Of a stretch of 64,000 nt of DNA, positions 61,026 to 64,000 are shown in pieces. The notes beneath the pieces were generated by a model that was not told the origin of the DNA, did no database searches, and saw nothing but the letters and a program-made list of their open reading frames with translations. This DNA is from an uncultured Clostridia bacterium (GTDB taxonomy: Bacteria > Bacillota > Clostridia > Oscillospirales > Ruminococcaceae). The stretch lies in assembly GCA_945876435.1 (NCBI GenBank), contig CAMCOD010000006.1, positions 16,785 to 80,784 on the forward strand, read 5' to 3'. Position numbers and translations under genes: made by a program. How positions within the stretch are numbered: position 1 is the first letter of the stretch; the number at the start of each line of letters is the position of its first letter.

Positions 61026-61102
61026 GTCTCTGTAGCTCAGCAGGATAGAGCGTCCGCCTCCTAAGCGGAAGGCCGCTGGTTCGAATCCAGTCAGGGACGC
61101 CA
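61026..61102 (+). tRNA. tRNA-Arg (CCU)
   Basis: Complete cloverleaf. The acceptor is GTCTCTG/CAGGGAC (one G-T pair); the D-arm GCTC/GAGC; the anticodon stem TCCGC/GCGGA with loop CTCCTAA (anticodon CCT). The T-arm is GCTGG-TTCGAAT-CCAGT, with discriminator G and encoded CCA. It reads AGG codons. It shares CCTCCTAAG across the anticodon loop with the broken tRNA at 60748 but differs elsewhere. It is followed by a terminator. Confidence 0.96.
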
Positions 61103-61111
61103 GCGCACTAT

Positions 61112-61149
61112 CGCGGAAGATTTTTTACGAAATCTTCCGCGTTTCTTCT
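61112..61149 (+). terminator. Terminator after tRNA-Arg(CCU)
   Basis: Stem CGCGGAAGATTT / AAATCTTCCGCG with a short loop, then TTTCTTCT, 10 bases after the tRNA. Confidence 0.85.
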
Positions 61150-61366
61150 AATAAAAAAGAAGCTTCATTGATGAAGTGCTAAAAAAACAGGGCTTTTATC
61201 TAATGAGGAAAAACACCCCGAAACGGTGATTCCTCTAAAAAAGGCGCATGTTTCCGTGTTCATCGGTGTATCTGGGTGTAAATCTATAAAAAATTGGTCC
61301 TGACAGCAAGAAAATGCCGATATTTAGCCTGGGGCTGATGTGATGGAAGAACCGGTTGAGATGCAT

Positions 61367-61414
61367 ATTTCTAAACGCGTTAGAAATTCAGATTGCGATA
61401 TTTTAGATTTCTAA
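61367..61414 (+). promoter_or_regulatory. Two related palindromes upstream of the first element gene
   Basis: ATTTCTAA-N5-TTAGAAAT (61367-61387) and TTAGA-TT-TCTAA (61403-61414) contain the same TTAGA/TCTAA half sites in different order, as expected of a repressor operator. The region 61150-61366 has AT-rich sequence with no gene that I can support. Confidence 0.5.
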
Positions 61415-61464
61415 AAACAAGCGCCAATATTGAAGAAATCTTTAAAGATGGAGGTAGGAAAACC

Positions 61465-61704
61465 ATGACAGTACGAGAATTGGCAATGCGGCTTAAAGAG
61501 ATGTATGAGAATAGCAGCAATGAAAAGACAACCATGATTCACTTGTTTGGCATTATGTATGCTGAAGAAATCAAGGGATGTGGATCTACTCCCAAAGAGA
61601 TTTTGAAGCTTGCCAATATGCCTGAATCTTATCAGACCGAGATAAGCAAAGGTGTCAGGTTATCAAAATATGTTGATGTAAAAGAACGATACTCCAATTT
61701 ATAA
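61465..61704 (+). CDS. Small hypothetical protein of conjugative elements
   Basis: 79 residues from ATG 61465 (GGAGGTAGG upstream). Mostly helical, starting TVRELAMRLKEMYENSS and ending LSKYVDVKERYSNL. The 'GSTPKEILKLANMPESYQTE' middle part could be a short helix-turn-helix but lacks a convincing match. Similar small proteins recur in Firmicutes ICEs without known function. Palindromes upstream suggest regulated expression. Followed by a terminator. Confidence 0.7.
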   Translation: MTVRELAMRLKEMYENSSNEKTTMIHLFGIMYAEEIKGCGSTPKEILKLANMPESYQTEISKGVRLSKYVDVKERYSNL

Positions 61705-61723
61705 AGACTAACGATATCTTACA

Positions 61724-61759
61724 TAGCCCTGTGGTGATGAAAATCACTGCGGGGCTTTT
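61724..61759 (+). terminator. Terminator after the small element gene
   Basis: Imperfect stem AGCCCTGTGGTGAT / ATCACTGCGGGGCT followed by TTTT. Confidence 0.7.
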
Positions 61760-61810
61760 GTCGTCTCCGGACTTTCCCGGCGGCGGATCAAAACTATGGA
61801 GGATATCGTG

Positions 61811-62212
61811 ATGAGAAAAAAAGCAAAACGCAAAACCATTCTGATCGATGGGATCAGATACTATGATGACAAGCCGGATACCTGCCGCAAGTGCTTCTTC
61901 TGGAAGAACCGCAAGGTCGGCTGTGTGCTTGGAACGCAGAACTGCTACTACCTGGCTGAGGCAGTAAAGACCGAACAGGAAAAGAGATGGGCGGCGATTT
62001 CTACGTTCTCCCTTCTTCAATCCATGAGGTTCTGTGCATTGCCGATGACGGAAGCATGGAGCTCAATCATCTGGAGGAAATGGTGCGAAGCATCAATGAG
62101 GCGGAGGTCGCGCCTGCGGACCGTCTCTCTGACAACGTATTCCACTATGACAGCGAGGAACACATCTTTGAAAACGCCCGTACCTTTGAGGCCCGCGAGG
62201 CTGCCAGAGTAG
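61811..62212 (+). CDS. Cys-rich ribbon protein with an out-of-place C terminus
   Basis: 133 residues from ATG 61811 (GGAGG 8 bases upstream). Residues 1-56 (RKTILIDGIRYYDDKPD, then TCRKCFFWKNRKVGCVLG and CYYLAEAVK) form a four-Cys zinc-ribbon-like module known from small ICE proteins. From about residue 58 the frame is the shifted frame of the following DUF5688-like gene and reads as nonsense (Arg/Ser/Thr-rich). The natural C terminus is thus missing, probably through a deletion that joined two genes. Whether a working protein is made is doubtful. Confidence 0.6.
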   Translation: MRKKAKRKTILIDGIRYYDDKPDTCRKCFFWKNRKVGCVLGTQNCYYLAEAVKTEQEKRWAAISTFSLLQSMRFCALPMTEAWSSIIWRKWCEASMRRRSRLRTVSLTTYSTMTARNTSLKTPVPLRPARLPE

Positions 62213-62712
62213 AAGCAATGCTTGCCGATGAGCCCGCCGGATTTATGGAGGCAGATACGATTACCATGCTTCTTGTCGAACCCAATGAGCACCCGAAGGT
62301 CATTGAAGCAAAGACCGGCCTTGAAGATCTTCAGCAGCTGGTAGGCGGCTTTATTGAGGTCGTCTATCCCTTCGAAGATCCGGTTGGTCTGATCGTCAAT
62401 GAGGAAGGCAAAATCAACGGACTTCCTCTCAACCGTGCTCTTCGTGATGAGGACAATGAGGTCTATGATGTGATTGCTGGTTCCTTTCTGGTGACCGGTC
62501 TTACGGAGGACAGCTTCGGCTCCCTTTCTCCGGAGCAGATCGGCAAATTTGAGGAGTTATTCCACCAGCCGGAGGCTTTCGTGAAAATGGGACGCAGCAT
62601 TATGGCGATCCCTATTCCCGAAGAGTCCCTCCAGACACGCGAAGCGGTGAAAGCTGCCGAAGAGATCGGCGGTAAGCCGAAGCACAAAAGGCCTGAGCAT
62701 GACGGTCACTGA
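61987..62712 (+). CDS. DUF5688 C-terminal fragment fused to DUF3846
   Basis: 241 residues from ATG 61987. Residues 1-60 (MGGDFYVLPSSIHEVLCIAD, then APADRLSDNVFHYD) match the C-terminal part of DUF5688 proteins, whose first 150 or so residues are absent. Residues about 95-195 (MLLVEPNEHPKVIEAKTGLE, VGGFIEVVYPFEDPVGLIVN, GLPLNRALRDEDNEVYDVIA) are a DUF3846 domain. The frame is open and the coding quality good, but this fusion is unusual. The upstream gene overlaps it by 226 bases in another frame. Confidence 0.7.
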   Translation: MGGDFYVLPSSIHEVLCIADDGSMELNHLEEMVRSINEAEVAPADRLSDNVFHYDSEEHIFENARTFEAREAARVEAMLADEPAGFMEADTITMLLVEPNEHPKVIEAKTGLEDLQQLVGGFIEVVYPFEDPVGLIVNEEGKINGLPLNRALRDEDNEVYDVIAGSFLVTGLTEDSFGSLSPEQIGKFEELFHQPEAFVKMGRSIMAIPIPEESLQTREAVKAAEEIGGKPKHKRPEHDGH

Positions 62713-62736
62713 TGATGTTGAAAGAAGGAGGTACAC

Positions 62737-63084
62737 ATGGTTAGACCACTGGCGTATATCACTGCAAACTGGAGCGATAATGAATTTGAAGCGAAAAGCA
62801 CGGCCCTGCGTTATTGCCGAAAGGTGTATGAAGCAGGGTTTTCTCCTATCTGTCCGAGGCTCATGTATGAGGGGCTCTTACGGGACGAGATCCCCCAGGA
62901 GCACAAGGACAGGATTGAAATGGCATCGGAGCTTCTCAGAAGATCCCGCATTCTCGTGGTTTGCGGCGACTCGATGGATGGACAGGTCAAAGACGATATC
63001 GGTCTGGCAAAGAGACTCCGTATTGCCGCTACGACTCTTGACGGCATTATGAAGGTGGAGGGCTCCGCCGGAAAAAAGGCATGA
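62737..63084 (+). CDS. DUF4406-like/nucleoside deoxyribosyltransferase-fold protein
   Basis: 115 residues, GAAGGAGG upstream. The N-terminal PLAYITANWSDNEFEAKSTA and YEAGFSPICPRLMYEG, then LLRRSRILVVCGDSMDGQVK, give the Rossmann-like pattern of DUF4406 and related proteins common in phages and ICEs. The Asp/Ser-containing GDSMDGQ loop would be the ligand site. Function in mobile elements unknown. Part of the rightward element operon. Confidence 0.72.
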   Translation: MVRPLAYITANWSDNEFEAKSTALRYCRKVYEAGFSPICPRLMYEGLLRDEIPQEHKDRIEMASELLRRSRILVVCGDSMDGQVKDDIGLAKRLRIAATTLDGIMKVEGSAGKKA

Positions 63085-63118
63085 TGCCGGAAAAATGAAC
63101 CGAAGGAGGTGGTGAGCA

Positions 63119-63619
63119 TTGCAGGAGGAAGTAGAAAACAGGACCGTGAATTTGGCCATCAGCACGACCAAGCTTACGGCTCGCAGTATTGTCCGACTTG
63201 GCCTGAAGGGTATCGCTTATATCAAGCGAAAATCTCAGGAAGCAGCAATGAAAAATGAGAAGCCCACCGGCAAGCAGACCATTCAGGAGCTGATCGGTCA
63301 GAATCAGGGCGTCACCAATATCGACATTTCCAAAACAGACCTGAAGGGCTTTGAAAAGTATGCCCGGAAATACGGTGTCGATTATGCAATCACCAAGGAT
63401 AAATCCGTACTTCCACCGAAGTACCTGGTGTTCTTTAAGGCCAGAGACGCGGATGCCATGACGGCGGCATTCAATGCCTACTCTGCAGAGGTGCTGGCAA
63501 AGGACAAGCGCCCGAGCGTTTTGAAGACGCTGCATATCCCCGCCGCGCTCATGCGGCAAGAAAGGAGGTCACGACCATGCGAAAAAAATACAACACACCC
63601 CACCGCAGCCGCGTTGTGA
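63119..63619 (+). CDS. PcfB/DUF3801 family conjugation protein, altered C terminus
   Basis: 166 residues with a TTG start at 63119, fixed by AAGGAGGT 8 bases upstream. N terminus MQEEVENRTVNLAISTTKLT and the central KNEKPTGKQTIQELIGQ, then DLKGFEKYARKYGVDYAI and PKYLVFFKARDADAMTAAF, match DUF3801/PcfB, an accessory protein of the coupling machinery. After AKDKRPSVL the last 37 residues look unrelated and run over the mobC start, so the native end has probably been lost in a deletion. Confidence 0.78.
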   Translation: MQEEVENRTVNLAISTTKLTARSIVRLGLKGIAYIKRKSQEAAMKNEKPTGKQTIQELIGQNQGVTNIDISKTDLKGFEKYARKYGVDYAITKDKSVLPPKYLVFFKARDADAMTAAFNAYSAEVLAKDKRPSVLKTLHIPAALMRQERRSRPCEKNTTHPTAAAL

Positions 63620-63975
63620 AAACCCGGCTGACCGAAGATGAATACGCCGACTTCACAGCGCGGCTTGCGCCCTATGGTATCAGCCAGTCGGAATTTCTCC
63701 GGCAGGCGATCCGGCGTACCACCATACGCCCCGTACTCCATGTGTCGTCGGTCAATGACGAACTGCTCTCCGCTGTCGGGAAGCTCGCAGCCGAGTACGG
63801 CAGGATCGGCGGCAACCTCAACCAGATTGCCCGGTATCTGAACGAGTACGGCGCGCCCTATCATGCGTTGTCCGGCGAGGTACGCGCCGCCATAGCCGAC
63901 CTTGCCGCCCTCAAGTATGAAGTCTTAAAGAAAGTAGGTGACGCGGTTGGCAACACTCAAACATATCAACTCTAA
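63577..63975 (+). CDS. mobC: MobC family relaxosome accessory protein
   Basis: 132 residues, AAAGGAGG upstream of ATG 63577. A ribbon-helix-helix region is followed by the MobC motif: VKTRLTEDEYADFTARLAPY, GISQSEFLRQAI, then the conserved IGGNLNQIARYLNEYG (about 77-92). MobC helps the relaxase melt DNA at the origin of transfer. It overlaps the relaxase start by 29 bases, the usual order in Firmicutes mobilizable elements. Confidence 0.92.
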   Translation: MRKKYNTPHRSRVVKTRLTEDEYADFTARLAPYGISQSEFLRQAIRRTTIRPVLHVSSVNDELLSAVGKLAAEYGRIGGNLNQIARYLNEYGAPYHALSGEVRAAIADLAALKYEVLKKVGDAVGNTQTYQL

Positions 63976-64000
63976 AAACGCCGACTACGGAGCCGCCGAA
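63947..64000 (+). CDS. Relaxase (MobA/VirD2-like), first 18 codons
   Basis: TTG 63947 with AGGTGA upstream opens a frame reading ATLKHINSKNADYGAAE to the window edge. That is the characteristic N terminus of MOBP-type relaxases of Firmicutes ICEs. The protein nicks the transfer origin and leads the strand to the recipient. Only the beginning is visible. Confidence 0.75.
   Translation, partial: MATLKHINSKNADYGAAE

Larger units (their letters stand above)
60779..64000 (+). mobile_element. Left part of an integrative mobilizable or conjugative element
   Basis: It starts at the broken tRNA-Arg(CCU) and runs off the right edge. Contents: inverted repeats, an intact tRNA-Arg(CCU), a small ICE-type protein, Cys-rich ribbon protein, DUF5688/DUF3846 protein, a DUF4406-like protein, PcfB-like protein, MobC and the first 18 codons of a relaxase. 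These are standard cargo of Firmicutes Tn916/ICE-like and IME elements. No integrase or other end is in view. Confidence 0.75.

Overview
The window looks like chromosome of a spore-forming, selenoprotein-making anaerobic Clostridia member (Firmicutes). The evidence is SpoIIE, a complete glycine reductase operon with two in-frame UGA selenocysteine codons, a CIRCE operator, ECF and Btu transporters, and Gram-positive style ribosome binding sites and terminators. Base composition is close to even by eye. Genus cannot be fixed from the sequence.

Layout. 1-7.3 kb: the end of one oligopeptide-binding protein, then a complete Opp/Dpp-type peptide ABC operon (binding lipoprotein, two permeases, two ATPases). 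7.4-13.2 kb: a MATE pump behind a MarR-like operator, a G5/3D cell-wall protein, a HAD phosphatase, and a LysM-G5-M23 peptidase. 13.3-18.3 kb: an ABC ATPase and giant FtsX-like permease next to a TipAL-type MerR regulator with a 19-bp-spacer promoter. 18.3-28.8 kb: an ECF S component, a VWA protein, a Cu/Zn-SOD-like protein, a flavodoxin, a second MATE pump, SpoIIE, a minimal SUF pair and a CofE-like ligase. 28.9-35.7 kb: a broken Nudix gene, a nucleotidyltransferase, and a cobalamin-riboswitch-controlled BtuFCD operon with a TIM-barrel protein, then an AEC transporter. 35.8-39.9 kb: HtpG (CIRCE) and a DEAD-box helicase with an attenuator-like leader.

39.9-51.6 kb is a selenium supply-and-use block. 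DUF3343, YedF and YedE (selenium handling) are divergent from a CsdB-like PLP enzyme. They are followed by grdX-grdE-grdB-trxB-trxA-grdA and, from its own promoter, grdC-grdD. Together these reduce glycine to acetyl phosphate and ammonia using thioredoxin electrons and selenocysteine chemistry (Stickland metabolism). Codon use in the grd genes is strongly biased, as in very highly expressed genes.

51.6-60.6 kb: small housekeeping genes, including a tandem pair of nitrilase-like proteins with complementary loss of catalytic residues, tadA, a CPBP protease, KtrB with a Nudix protein, and FliB. From 60.75 kb a mobile element begins. The 5' half of a tRNA-Arg(CCU) gene stops in its anticodon loop. 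It is followed by inverted repeats, an intact tRNA-Arg(CCU), and conjugative-element genes (Zn-ribbon protein, DUF5688/DUF3846 chimera, PcfB-like, MobC, start of a relaxase). Several of these look truncated or fused. The element runs off the right edge.
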